The notes under the pieces were generated by a model. It saw only the letters and a program-made list of their open reading frames with translations, was not told where the DNA came from and made no database searches. Of a stretch of DNA of 5,853 bases, positions 1-5,069 are shown in pieces (the stretch's first letter is position 1; each line of letters opens with the position of its first letter). The position numbers and the translations under genes are program-made. Source of the stretch: JAZGDL01 sp036477795 (GTDB taxonomy: Bacteria; Planctomycetota; Phycisphaerae; UBA1845); contig JAZGDL010000264.1 in assembly GCA_036477795.1 (NCBI GenBank), positions 1 to 5,853 of the forward strand, in the 5' to 3' direction.

Positions 1-848
1 TGACAAAACCGGCAGCGCTGCGGACAGCCGCGCATAATCTCAATAGCCATGCGATCGTGCACCACGCCGGTGAAGGGGACCAGCGGCTTGGTGGGAAACG
101 GCGCGTTTTCAAAGTCGGGGGTCTGGCACCGCTCGATCCTGTCGGGGATGCGGTCGCTCTTCGGCGTGACCGACCGCACCGTGCCGCTGTCATGATAGGT
201 GACGTCATACAAAGACGGCGCATAAATCCACTCGAAGCTTTCGGCGAAATGACGGATCATATCCCGCCGCCGCACGCCGTCGGCGGTAAGCATCTTGTAG
301 TGCTTCAGAATCGCCTTCATCGACTCCTCGCCGTCACCAAGTACGACCAAGTCGACGAAGTCGGCCACCGGTTCGGGGTTGTCAGCCTGCGGGCCGCCAA
401 CGATTATCAGCGGATGCGAATCGTCGCGCTGGGCGCTGCGCAGAGGAATCCCCGCCAGATCCAGCAGTGTCAGCAAGTTGCTGAAAGCCATCTCGTATTG
501 CAGGGAGATCGCAAAGATGTCCGCGTCCCCTACCGGGCGTCGCGTGTCCCACGTGAACAGGCCGATGTTCTTGGCCCGCATGATTTCTTCGGCGTCCATC
601 CACGGGCAGTACACGCGCTCGGCACAAACATCGGGCGTGTGGTTGCACAGCCAGTACAGAATCTGGCAGCCCAGGTGACTCATTCCGATCGTATAGGTAT
701 CGGGAAAGCCGATCACCACGCGCACCCGGGCACAGGCCCAGTCGCCGGGGCTGACCAACTGATTGATTTCCCCGCCGATGTACTGGCTGGGCTGCTTCAC
801 GAAAGGCAGAAGCTCGTTGCTGATCCGGCTACGTAAGGTTTGTTCCAT
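1..848 (-). CDS. B12-binding-like/radical SAM protein, TIGR03960 family (3' end beyond window)
   Basis: An open frame of 282 codons runs off the left edge with no stop. The ATG at 846-848 is preceded by GAGG at 855-858, six bases away, which supports this start. Landmarks are YIGGEINQL (residues 23-31), GFPDTYTIGMSHLG (47-60), AERVYCPW (76-83), SLQYE (115-119), LDLAGIPLRSAQR (129-141), GGPQADNPEP (151-160) and GDGEE (171-175). Together they match the N-terminal region of the family annotated as 'TIGR03960 family B12-binding radical SAM protein'. The fragment ends in RGCPQRCRFC, with C275, C279 and C282 forming the CxxxCxxC site for a 4Fe-4S cluster and S-adenosylmethionine. The family normally continues for several hundred residues, so most of the catalytic domain is outside. 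The substrate is not established; a link to tRNA or ribosome-related modification is often suggested from gene neighbourhoods. No frameshift was seen. Family assignment is confident, function is not. Confidence 0.93.
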   Translation of the reverse strand, partial: MEQTLRSRISNELLPFVKQPSQYIGGEINQLVSPGDWACARVRVVIGFPDTYTIGMSHLGCQILYWLCNHTPDVCAERVYCPWMDAEEIMRAKNIGLFTWDTRRPVGDADIFAISLQYEMAFSNLLTLLDLAGIPLRSAQRDDSHPLIIVGGPQADNPEPVADFVDLVVLGDGEESMKAILKHYKMLTADGVRRRDMIRHFAESFEWIYAPSLYDVTYHDSGTVRSVTPKSDRIPDRIERCQTPDFENAPFPTKPLVPFTGVVHDRMAIEIMRGCPQRCRFC

Positions 849-870
849 ACCCCGCCTCAGAGTTGTCACC

Positions 871-927
871 TATCCGTTATCCGTTGTCATTCGCCCAAGA
901 CTGATAGCTGACAACTGATAACTCATA
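871..927. repeat. Imperfect inverted repeat in the divergent spacer
   Basis: The arm at 871-889 (TATCCGTTATCCGTTGTCA) and the arm at 909-927 (TGACAACTGATAACTCATA) are complementary at 16 of 19 positions around a 19-base loop. The spacer separates two divergent genes, so both promoters must lie in it or further upstream. The A+T-rich arms contain internally repeated ATCCGTT and CTGATA words. It could be an operator, a small dispersed repeat or a site-specific element. It does not look like a Rho-independent terminator because there is no G+C-rich stem or T tract. Confidence 0.45.
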
Positions 928-969
928 ATCGTTGCGACGGCAAACAACCACCGCTAGACTTCCCTAAAC

Positions 970-1860
970 ATGCGCGCGATGCACCACCAATTGCTGGGGC
1001 GAGAATCCTTTCTCGCACCTACCATCGGTCACCCACGTTGGGCAATGCCGCGCCACCCGGCCCATGCCGGTACCTGGCGCGGGATAGCCCTGGTCGAGTT
1101 GCTCGCGGTGATCACCGTCATGGGTTTGTTGCTGGTGCTGCTCATCCCCTCGGTCCGCCGCTCCATGCGCCAGGCCTCATCGACGGTGTGCATGCACAAC
1201 CTGCAGGAAATCAACATGGCCTTGCACAGCTACCGGTTGGACCACCGCGGCTGGCTGCCCGACGTCGTGGCGCCGGCGGTTGGCAAGCCGGCTGACCCAC
1301 ATGGTGCGGCTTGGTACGGACGTCTCGTTCCGCGTTACCTCGGCCATCCGTCAGTCCTGGGATGTCCCGCCGATCCCGCCTCGCCGGTGATCGACCCCCG
1401 CGACGGGTTGATCCGGCATCCGGACCCCGCCAACGCATCCAGCTACGGTATGAACGACATTATTCGAGCCGCCGGGTTGCAGAACCTGGACCGGCATGGT
1501 CCCGCCGTTCCGCTGGAGACCATCCTGCTGGCGGACATGGGCCCGGACCTGTTGGTCGACCGCCGGGTCAAGCGCAACAATGGCTGGCTACCGTGGGACG
1601 ACGCTTATCATCCAGCCGTCGCAGGCCTGCGTGACTCCTGGCTCACCGGTCGACACTTCGGTCACATCAATGTGCTGACCGTCGGCGGTTCGGTCAAGCA
1701 GGTCCGAACCGTGGAGTTGATGGAGGATCGCATCACGAACTTTTACGGACAGTGCGCCTCGGGCGGCTGCCCCTTATGCAATGATTATGCGCTGCCCCAT
1801 TACTCGTTTGCTCCGGATCGCTTGTTCTGGTGGACTGGATCCATCAGCGTTCCGGATTGA
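970..1860 (+). CDS. Prepilin-type N-terminal cleavage/methylation domain protein (type II secretion/pseudopilin-like)
   Basis: The 296-residue product carries a prepilin signal. Cleavage is expected after G38 in WRG|IALVELL, with the conserved Glu at mature position 5 (E43), followed by a hydrophobic helix of about 20 residues (39-60) ending in LLIPSVRRS. The next part, STVCMHNLQEINMALHSY (71-88), matches the SNLRQLGLALHxYxxDNxGWLP pattern of planctomycete pseudopilins. Near the C-terminus, RHFGHINVLTVGGSVKQV corresponds to the usual H-x9-DG motif, but with GG in place of DG. The protein is expected in the inner membrane until processed by a prepilin peptidase. The leader is unusually long from this ATG; the ATG at 1045 (M26) would give a more typical 13-residue leader and may be the real start. 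Neither start has a clear Shine-Dalgarno. The C-terminal tail has an odd CASGGCPLC cluster. Whether it builds a pilus or a secretion pseudopilus cannot be told. Confidence 0.88.
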   Translation: MRAMHHQLLGRESFLAPTIGHPRWAMPRHPAHAGTWRGIALVELLAVITVMGLLLVLLIPSVRRSMRQASSTVCMHNLQEINMALHSYRLDHRGWLPDVVAPAVGKPADPHGAAWYGRLVPRYLGHPSVLGCPADPASPVIDPRDGLIRHPDPANASSYGMNDIIRAAGLQNLDRHGPAVPLETILLADMGPDLLVDRRVKRNNGWLPWDDAYHPAVAGLRDSWLTGRHFGHINVLTVGGSVKQVRTVELMEDRITNFYGQCASGGCPLCNDYALPHYSFAPDRLFWWTGSISVPD

Positions 1861-1891
1861 TCTTGGATAGGATGGAAATCCTGCGACGAGG

Positions 1892-1915
1892 GGGGCGAGG
1901 TAGGAATCTCGCCCC
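1892..1915 (+). promoter_or_regulatory. Intercistronic hairpin
   Basis: GGGGCGAG (1892-1899) and CTCGCCCC (1908-1915) form a perfect 8-bp stem around an 8-base loop, GTAGGAAT. It sits 31 bases after the pseudopilin stop and 19 bases before the preferred start of the next gene. There is no T tract, so termination is unlikely; it may be an mRNA-stability or processing element, or attenuate the downstream gene. The role is inferred from position only. Confidence 0.4.
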
Positions 1916-1934
1916 AGCGACAACCAGCACACGG

Positions 1935-2396
1935 ATGGAATCGGCACTACGAACGGAAATACGGCGCCGGCAGACGGCTCTCTACAGCTTTTACGGTGCG
2001 GTGGCCGTTGCGCTGATCGTAGTCGTGACCTGGTGGATGGTCCGTCCACGCGAACGAATCATGCCCGCATTGCAGCGGCGAGTGACCGACTCGATCGTCT
2101 CGTGGCGCTGCCCCGACGGCCACGCCTTCCAGGCTAAGGGCAGTTGCCAGCGTATGGCTTGTCCGCAGTGCGGCCGGCGGGCGGATATCGCCGTGACCTA
2201 CCTCTGCCCCACCCACGGCGACAAGCCCGCTGTCATTCGCATCGAGCGACTGGACCGTAGCCGCGAACGGCTATCGGAAGTGAGCTTTCGGCGCGGGGTC
2301 TGGCGCACCGTCAAAGAGCACGTCCGCTGTCCGCACTGCGGCCTGAGCATGCCGCCCAAAACAGAACGGCCCTTCACGCCTCATCCCAAACCATGA
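1935..2396 (+). CDS. Single-pass membrane protein with cysteine-rich zinc-ribbon-like domain, function unknown
   Basis: From the ATG at 1935 the product has 153 residues. A basic N-terminus (RTEIRRRQ) leads into a hydrophobic helix at about residues 15-36 (FYGAVAVALIVVVTWWMV) and then an extra-membrane region with C59-P-D-G-H63, C71, C76-P-Q-C79, C91-P-T-H94 and C132-P-H-C135. The CPxC and CPxH knuckles are typical of zinc ribbons, so one or two metal sites are likely. In-frame ATGs at 1830 and 1872 would lengthen it; 1830 overlaps the pseudopilin gene, and 1935 was preferred because the residues added by the earlier starts are low in character and encode across the hairpin. No start has a good Shine-Dalgarno. 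It lies 74 bases behind the pseudopilin gene on the same strand, so co-transcription and a shared envelope role are plausible. I do not recognise a named family. Confidence 0.72.
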   Translation: MESALRTEIRRRQTALYSFYGAVAVALIVVVTWWMVRPRERIMPALQRRVTDSIVSWRCPDGHAFQAKGSCQRMACPQCGRRADIAVTYLCPTHGDKPAVIRIERLDRSRERLSEVSFRRGVWRTVKEHVRCPHCGLSMPPKTERPFTPHPKP

Positions 2397-2460
2397 TCCA
2401 GCCGCGCGGCACGACGGGGCCCGCGCCGCCTCTCATGCTACGTCACAGTTCGATTGCAAG

Positions 2461-2512
2461 CCCACGGATTCGAACATGTCTGCGTGCGAGCACGCACAGG
2501 CAGATCCGTGGG
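2461..2512 (+). terminator. Long imperfect hairpin, possible terminator of the zinc-ribbon gene
   Basis: Outer arms CCCACGGAT (2461-2469) and ATCCGTGGG (2504-2512) pair perfectly. Inside them TGCGTG (2481-2486) and CACGCA (2491-2496) form a second 6-bp stem with loop CGAG. It begins 64 bases after the upstream stop. The downstream sequence TTTCGCAGTGACTTTGTC is only loosely T-rich, so intrinsic termination is uncertain. It could equally be a cruciform-forming site. Confidence 0.4.
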
Positions 2513-2626
2513 TTTCGCAGTGACTTTGTCGTTTGGCAGACGCCGGAAGCGTAATCTCCGCTCCCTCATCCCATACTCCAACCCACCATTCGAACGTTGA
2601 CGCGCCCGTCATATCCCATGCCCGGT

Positions 2627-2657
2627 AAACAAACAGGCGGCGTGGTGTCACGCCGCC
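2627..2657 (-). terminator. Rho-independent terminator for the 97-aa gene
   Basis: Read on the minus strand, GGCGGCGTG and CACGCCGCC (2649-2657 and 2636-2644) form a perfect 9-bp G+C-rich stem with a 4-base loop. It is followed at once by TGTTTGTTT (2635 down to 2627). This is a classical intrinsic terminator shape, 75 bases downstream of the stop at 2732. Confidence 0.72.
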
Positions 2658-2683
2658 CGCAGGTTGCACGCGTGCGCCGGCTC

Positions 2684-2708
2684 CGGCCGGTCGACAATCG
2701 ACCGGCCG
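2684..2708 (-). repeat. Perfect 11-bp inverted repeat after the 97-aa gene
   Basis: CGGCCGGTCGA (2684-2694) and TCGACCGGCCG (2698-2708) are exact complements around the 3-base loop CAA. It starts 23 bases past the stop codon of the minus-strand gene and lies before the T-tracted terminator, making a tandem pair of hairpins. With no T tract of its own it may act as a 3'-end stabiliser or a termination aid. Confidence 0.6.
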
Positions 2709-2731
2709 AGGGAACAAATACTACTGACCAG

Positions 2732-3025
2732 CTAGAAGTTGACCGGAAGATCGAAATTCGACGCCAGAAGGCGCGCCTTCGTGATAGTCACAAAGGGGTT
2801 TTCGCAGATCTTGGTGCAGAACAGCGCCTCGGGGCCCACGATGTTGATCAAGGGGCTACGGCCCGGGGCAACGCCGTCCTCCGGAATGCGCAGCAAGTGA
2901 CCGCTCCAATTACAGATGTATGCGCCGGGTTCCTGAATCGAATCAAAAGGGACGCATGTGCCGCACTCGGTTGCAAAGCGCCTCTCGCCTCCTGTTTTCT
3001 GTGAAGTTGCGGCTGGATTTGTCAT
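2732..3025 (-). CDS. Conserved-looking 97-aa protein with cysteine pairs, function unknown
   Basis: The ATG at 3023-3025 is preceded by a perfect GGAGGT at 3031-3036, five bases away, and the frame is closed by TAG followed by a hairpin and an intrinsic terminator, so this is very likely a real gene. The product is hydrophilic and has no signal peptide or membrane segment. It contains C21-x2-C24, C38, C70-x3-C74, and the segments YICNWSGHLLRIPEDG (36-51) and GRSPLINIVG (55-64). It ends in NFDLPVNF. I believe similar small proteins occur in planctomycete genomes, but I cannot name a family. The cysteine spacing allows a metal site or redox role; that is inference. The gene is monocistronic and divergent from the scramblase gene. 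Confidence 0.78.
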   Translation of the reverse strand: MTNPAATSQKTGGERRFATECGTCVPFDSIQEPGAYICNWSGHLLRIPEDGVAPGRSPLINIVGPEALFCTKICENPFVTITKARLLASNFDLPVNF

Positions 3026-3351
3026 GGTTTACCTCCATGTGTTAAAAAAGGGGCCATTCGTTGATACAAACGCCGGCACGCGCGTGCTTTTCTATAGAAG
3101 GGTCTCGGACATGGCAGGGATTTGGCGGTCACCGCGCCCAGCGACGTTTATACTGGGAATCTCCTGCCTTTCACTTATCTACGGCAATTCATGCGCGGTA
3201 TCTGAAGCGGATTTGAAAAGTCCCGAGAATCCGCCAAAGGGCCATTCAGGGGACCGAGGCCCCGGTTGGACCTGTGGGAAACGTAGTTGTACCATCTCGA
3301 CGGCTCCCCATCTGGCGAGACAAATGAACACGATTGTCTTGGAGGTTGACC
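3026..3351. other. Divergent intergenic region with a 12-bp palindrome
   Basis: This 326-base gap lies between the divergent 97-aa and scramblase genes. It holds the GGAGGT site of the former, a perfect 12-bp palindrome GCACGCGCGTGC at 3076-3087, and a weakly supported small ORF (3111-3359). No convincing -35/-10 pair was found. The palindrome could be an operator for either flanking gene. Confidence 0.5.
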
Positions 3352-3359
3352 ATGCATAG
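3111..3359 (+). CDS. Doubtful 82-aa ORF with a signal-peptide-like start
   Basis: The ATG at 3111 has GAAGGG eight bases upstream. The product opens with MAGIWRSPRPATFILGIS, a basic stretch and hydrophobic run, then GNSCAVS, which loosely resembles a secretion or lipoprotein signal. The rest is low in hydrophobic content and without recognisable motifs. Its TAG at 3357-3359 overlaps the scramblase ATG by eight bases, so translational coupling is possible. It may equally be chance coding in the leader of the scramblase mRNA; I favour the latter. Confidence 0.2.
   Translation: MAGIWRSPRPATFILGISCLSLIYGNSCAVSEADLKSPENPPKGHSGDRGPGWTCGKRSCTISTAPHLARQMNTIVLEVDHA
3341..3346 (+). promoter_or_regulatory. 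Shine-Dalgarno that fixes the scramblase start
   Basis: GGAGGT lies five bases before the ATG at 3352. A longer reading from a TTG at 3334 would place this site inside the coding region, so 3352 is preferred. Confidence 0.75.
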
Positions 3360-3963
3360 TAGCCTTGCAGACCTGGCCGACGGGAACGCAATCAGCGTTA
3401 GACAGAAGAAGGAGTGGGGCGAAATACTCACCGGCTGGGAGACCAAAAACCGCTATGAGGTTTCGACCGCAGGCCATGAGTCGCTCTTCTTTGCCGGTGA
3501 GGTTGGCACCAGTTTCCTCAGCCGTCACTTTCTCGGCGGGCGGAGGCCCTTCACCATCGAGGTCAAGGACAACAGCGGGGCCACTGCTCTGGTGGTACGC
3601 CGTCCCTGGCGGTGGTTCTTCCCTTATGCAGAGGTGTTTGATGGTGACGGCCGCAAGCTCGGGGCCGTGCAACGGCGATGGGCCTGGCTGTCGCGGCGAT
3701 ACGACTTGCAGGATGATAACGGCCACACCGTGGCCCAACTGCACGGGCCGGTCTTCAGGCCTTGGACGTTTCGCATCATGGTAGACGGCCGGGAGTCGGG
3801 CAGGATCACCAAGAAATGGAGCGGCCTACTAAAGGAGTCTTTCACCAAAGCGGACAACTTCGGAGTTCAGTTCGACGGGGAGTTGGACCTATGGTTCCGG
3901 GCCGTCTGTCTGGGAGCCACCTTCCTGATCGACTTCGTCCACTTCGAGAGAAAAAAACGCTGA
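3352..3963 (+). CDS. Phospholipid scramblase / LURP-one-related family protein
   Basis: The 203-residue product matches the bacterial scramblase-domain pattern. ILTGWETKNRYEV (25-37) opens the domain, followed by FFAGE (46-50), RHFLGGRRPFTIEVKD (58-73), VVRRPWRWFFPYAEVFD (81-97), GAVQRRW (104-110) and RRYDLQDDNG (115-124). LHGPVFRPWTFRI (130-142) and GRITKKWSGLLKESFTKADNFG (150-171) complete it. The C-terminus LWFRAVCLGATFLIDFVHFE (180-199) is a hydrophobic helix followed by ERKKR, as in the membrane anchor of scramblases, so the protein is probably inner-membrane associated. Eukaryotic relatives are linked to lipid scrambling and the fold to a tubby-like beta barrel; bacterial members have no firmly established activity. 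The gene stands alone, with no partner behind it on this strand. Family call is confident. Confidence 0.88.
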   Translation: MHSSLADLADGNAISVRQKKEWGEILTGWETKNRYEVSTAGHESLFFAGEVGTSFLSRHFLGGRRPFTIEVKDNSGATALVVRRPWRWFFPYAEVFDGDGRKLGAVQRRWAWLSRRYDLQDDNGHTVAQLHGPVFRPWTFRIMVDGRESGRITKKWSGLLKESFTKADNFGVQFDGELDLWFRAVCLGATFLIDFVHFERKKR

Positions 3964-3994
3964 GCCACCCTGCGCAACTCCGCGCCGCCAATCC

Positions 3995-4117
3995 GAGCTG
4001 GCCGATGCGTCGGTCGCTGGCGTCGATCTGTCGCTGGATGGGCGTCTTGTCGGTCCGCGTCCGGGACGCGTCATACTGCTTGTATAACGAGGGCATATGC
4101 TCGAGCGGCGAGATCAT
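3995..4117 (-). pseudogene. C-terminal scrap resembling type IIG restriction-methylase (N6-DNA methylase) tails
   Basis: A 41-codon stretch reads MISPLEHMPSLYKQYDASR then TRTDKTPIQRQIDASDRRIGQL. This resembles the linker 'L..L...L..ART..EK..LQRQI.ATDRQID.LVYELYGLT' found at the C-terminus of type IIG/Eco57I-like restriction-methylases and related N6 methylases. Homology stops at GQL, where VYELYGLT would be expected, and the frame goes on into unrelated arginine/serine-rich sequence opposite the end of the scramblase gene. No methylase domain lies upstream; a DUF2283 gene begins there instead. It is best read as a deletion remnant. A short coiled-coil by chance is the alternative. Confidence 0.45.
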
Positions 4118-4150
4118 GCGGTCGTGGGGGGCCGCTGAGGACAAGCGAAA

Positions 4151-4354
4151 TCATGCCAAGTGGGCGGTGAGGGGGTTTTGCTTGCGGAACTCCGTCACCT
4201 GCATAACGGAGAAACCCAGGATGTTGCCGTCCTCGTCGACGCGCTCCATCACGGCTTCGTGGTCCGTTTCGCGCATATAGCCGGGCTTGTCCGAGAAGGT
4301 CACCTCCAGGAAATCGCCCTCGGCGTCGAACCAGATTTTCACTCTCTGGGCCAT
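4151..4354 (-). CDS. DUF2283 domain-containing small protein (copy 1)
   Basis: The 67-residue product, MAQRVKIWFDAEGDFLEVTF followed by SDKPGYMRETDHEAVMERVD and then EDGNILGFSVMQV, carries the full DUF2283 pattern. This has a short beta hairpin with D-x-E-x-D-x-L, a central acidic turn, then DEDGNILGFSV. The ATG at 4352-4354 has an AGGGGGA Shine-Dalgarno-like stretch about six bases upstream. Its start overlaps by 16 bases the stop of the nuclease-fold remnant, a spacing typical of translationally coupled toxin-antitoxin-like pairs. DUF2283 proteins are small and cytoplasmic, with unproven role; an antitoxin-like job is inferred from their frequent pairing with RelE/DUF4258-type proteins. Confidence 0.88.
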   Translation of the reverse strand: MAQRVKIWFDAEGDFLEVTFSDKPGYMRETDHEAVMERVDEDGNILGFSVMQVTEFRKQNPLTAHLA

Positions 4355-4521
4355 ACTACGTCCCCCTTCTTGGGTCTATCGGTCAAGTAGGCCGTCAAGA
4401 CAAAGGCGTCGGCATCAGTGTATTTTATCACAACGCACAGCCATTTGTCACCCACCATCGTGCCGTGCTCGTACCGGTAATTCAGCATGGCGGCCGGGTC
4501 GGTCGCGGATCGGATGACCCA
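4339..4521 (-). pseudogene. 5'-truncated PBECR/DUF4258-like nuclease-fold toxin remnant
   Basis: A frame with no plausible N-terminus reads WVIRSATDPAAMLNYRYEHG then TMVGDKWLCVVIKYTDADAF and VLTAYLTDRPKKGDVVWPRE, ending in TGA at 4339-4341. This matches the C-terminal half of small proteins usually encoded just upstream of DUF2283 genes. Typical features are 'DPxxxLYYR', 'VGDKWLCVVVKY', 'DAFVLTAYLTDxxKKG' and a terminal VLWP. The usual first half of about 60 codons, including the 'H...RHPEL' region, is absent; in its place upstream lies the end of another DUF2283 gene at 4539. The only in-frame ATG (4488) lacks a Shine-Dalgarno and would give 49 residues. The toxin is therefore probably inactive. 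Confidence 0.7.
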
Positions 4522-4538
4522 CGATTTGGACCATGGGG

Positions 4539-4757
4539 TCAGGTGCGAGCGCCCAGACCGATGCCCTCGAGCACAACCTGCCGCAAGATATCGGGATCGC
4601 CGAAGCGTTTGGTGGCGTCGAGAATCTCGATGCCCGCAAGTCGGCCCTGGCTATCGTAATCGGCTGCGATGCCCTCGGCGATCTCTTTAGTGGTGACGGT
4701 GGTTTCGCGAAAGATGATGCTGAGGGCATCCACTTCGGCATCGTAAGAAATCTTCAT
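4539..4757 (-). CDS. DUF2283 domain-containing small protein (copy 2)
   Basis: The 72-residue product MKISYDAEVDALSIIFRE then TTVTTKEIAEGIAADYDSQG and RLAGIEILDATKRFGDPD is a second DUF2283 protein. It shows YDxExDALSI.F followed by E-IAEGI-ADYD-xxGRLAGIEIL. The ATG at 4755-4757 is preceded by GGAG with a six-base gap. It is only distantly similar to copy 1 and looks like a separate subfamily rather than a recent duplicate. Its stop lies 17 bases before the recognisable part of the truncated toxin frame, so it seems to have been joined to that remnant by a deletion. Whether it has its own lost partner cannot be seen here. Confidence 0.87.
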   Translation of the reverse strand: MKISYDAEVDALSIIFRETTVTTKEIAEGIAADYDSQGRLAGIEILDATKRFGDPDILRQVVLEGIGLGART

Positions 4758-4781
4758 CAGCGGCTCCGTTCACTAGTAGTA

Positions 4782-4787
4782 AGTATA
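4782..4787 (-). promoter_or_regulatory. Possible -10 element for the DUF2283 cluster
   Basis: On the minus strand TATACT lies 24 bases before the ATG at 4757, close to the TATAAT consensus. No good -35 box occurs at 16-18 bases upstream (AGGAAA there), so support is weak. Confidence 0.3.
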
Positions 4788-4820
4788 CACCGGCATCACG
4801 ACGATTTCCTCAGCTTCTTT

Positions 4821-4905
4821 CCGAGACGCGACCGTAAGGGAGCGGGACATTTTCTTCGCCCGTTCACAACGCCCGCTTCCTTACGGGCGCGTCTCTGTTT
4901 GTCAC
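4821..4905. repeat. 85-bp palindromic repeat, left copy
   Basis: The arms at 4823-4846 (starting GAGACGCGACCGTAAGGG) and 4872-4895 (ending GGGCGCGTCTC) are complementary at 22 of 24 positions around a 25-base loop. It matches the right copy at 80 of 85 bases, and most differences lie in the loop. It begins about 63 bases upstream of the DUF2283 copy 2 start. Confidence 0.85.
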
Positions 4906-4936
4906 TTCTTCGACGATGCGGGTTTCGTCGTCCGCT

Positions 4937-5068
4937 CCGAGACGCGACCGTAAGGGAGCGTGATCCTCGAACCGCCACCCGTCTCCGAACCACGACCCGT
5001 CTCCGAACCACGACCCGTCTCCGAACCACGACCCGTTTCCGAACCACGACCCGTTTCCGAACCACGAC
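4937..5068. repeat. Left tandem array: 30-base head unit plus 18-bp repeats
   Basis: A head unit at 4938-4967 (GAGACGCGACCGTAAGGG core at 4939) is followed by five tandem 18-bp units from 4968 to 5057, consensus CGAACCACGACCCGTCTC. A partial unit runs 5058-5068. The first unit reads GCCACCC in place of ACGACCC; the last two have TTTC for TCTC. All unit lengths are multiples of three, so every frame stays open and yields spurious RKRVVV, GSETGR or TRLRTT ORFs. No protein is supported here. Confidence 0.88.
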
Positions 5069-5069
5069 G

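Larger units (their letters stand above)
2397..2731. other. Non-coding convergent spacer rich in hairpins
   Basis: This 335-base gap lies between convergent genes. Open frames here have no recognisable protein features and run straight through stem-loops. It holds at least three stem-loops (listed separately) and a 10-bp palindrome, GCACGCGTGC, at 2666-2675. This is what is expected of a bidirectional termination region. Confidence 0.6.

Noticed and set aside
57..836. A 259-codon plus-strand open frame
   Set aside because: It lies opposite the radical SAM gene, whose minus-strand translation shows clear family motifs from start to edge; the plus-strand protein has none.
2433..2717. A 94-codon minus-strand frame downstream of the 97-aa gene
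   Set aside because: It crosses all of the hairpins and the terminator, has no Shine-Dalgarno and no recognisable sequence.
3037..3065. Candidate minus-strand promoter TTGTAT - 17 bases - TTTAAC for the 97-aa gene
   Set aside because: The implied transcription start would fall in or next to the Shine-Dalgarno, leaving no room for a usable leader.
3061..3096. Candidate promoter TTGATA ... TCTATA upstream of the scramblase
   Set aside because: The spacing of about 24 bases is too long for a normal -35/-10 pair.
3175..3744. A 189-codon minus-strand frame opposite the scramblase
   Set aside because: Shadow of the scramblase gene, which has strong motifs and a perfect Shine-Dalgarno.
3964..3994. 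Terminator after the scramblase gene
   Set aside because: No stem-loop with a T tract was seen; the A run in the last codons is coding.
4796..5065. Arginine/valine-rich minus-strand ORF (RKRVVV repeats)
   Set aside because: Translation of the non-coding 18-bp array and palindrome.
4968..5068. Possible CRISPR array
   Set aside because: The 18-bp units are directly adjacent without spacers and no cas gene is present; it is a simple tandem repeat.
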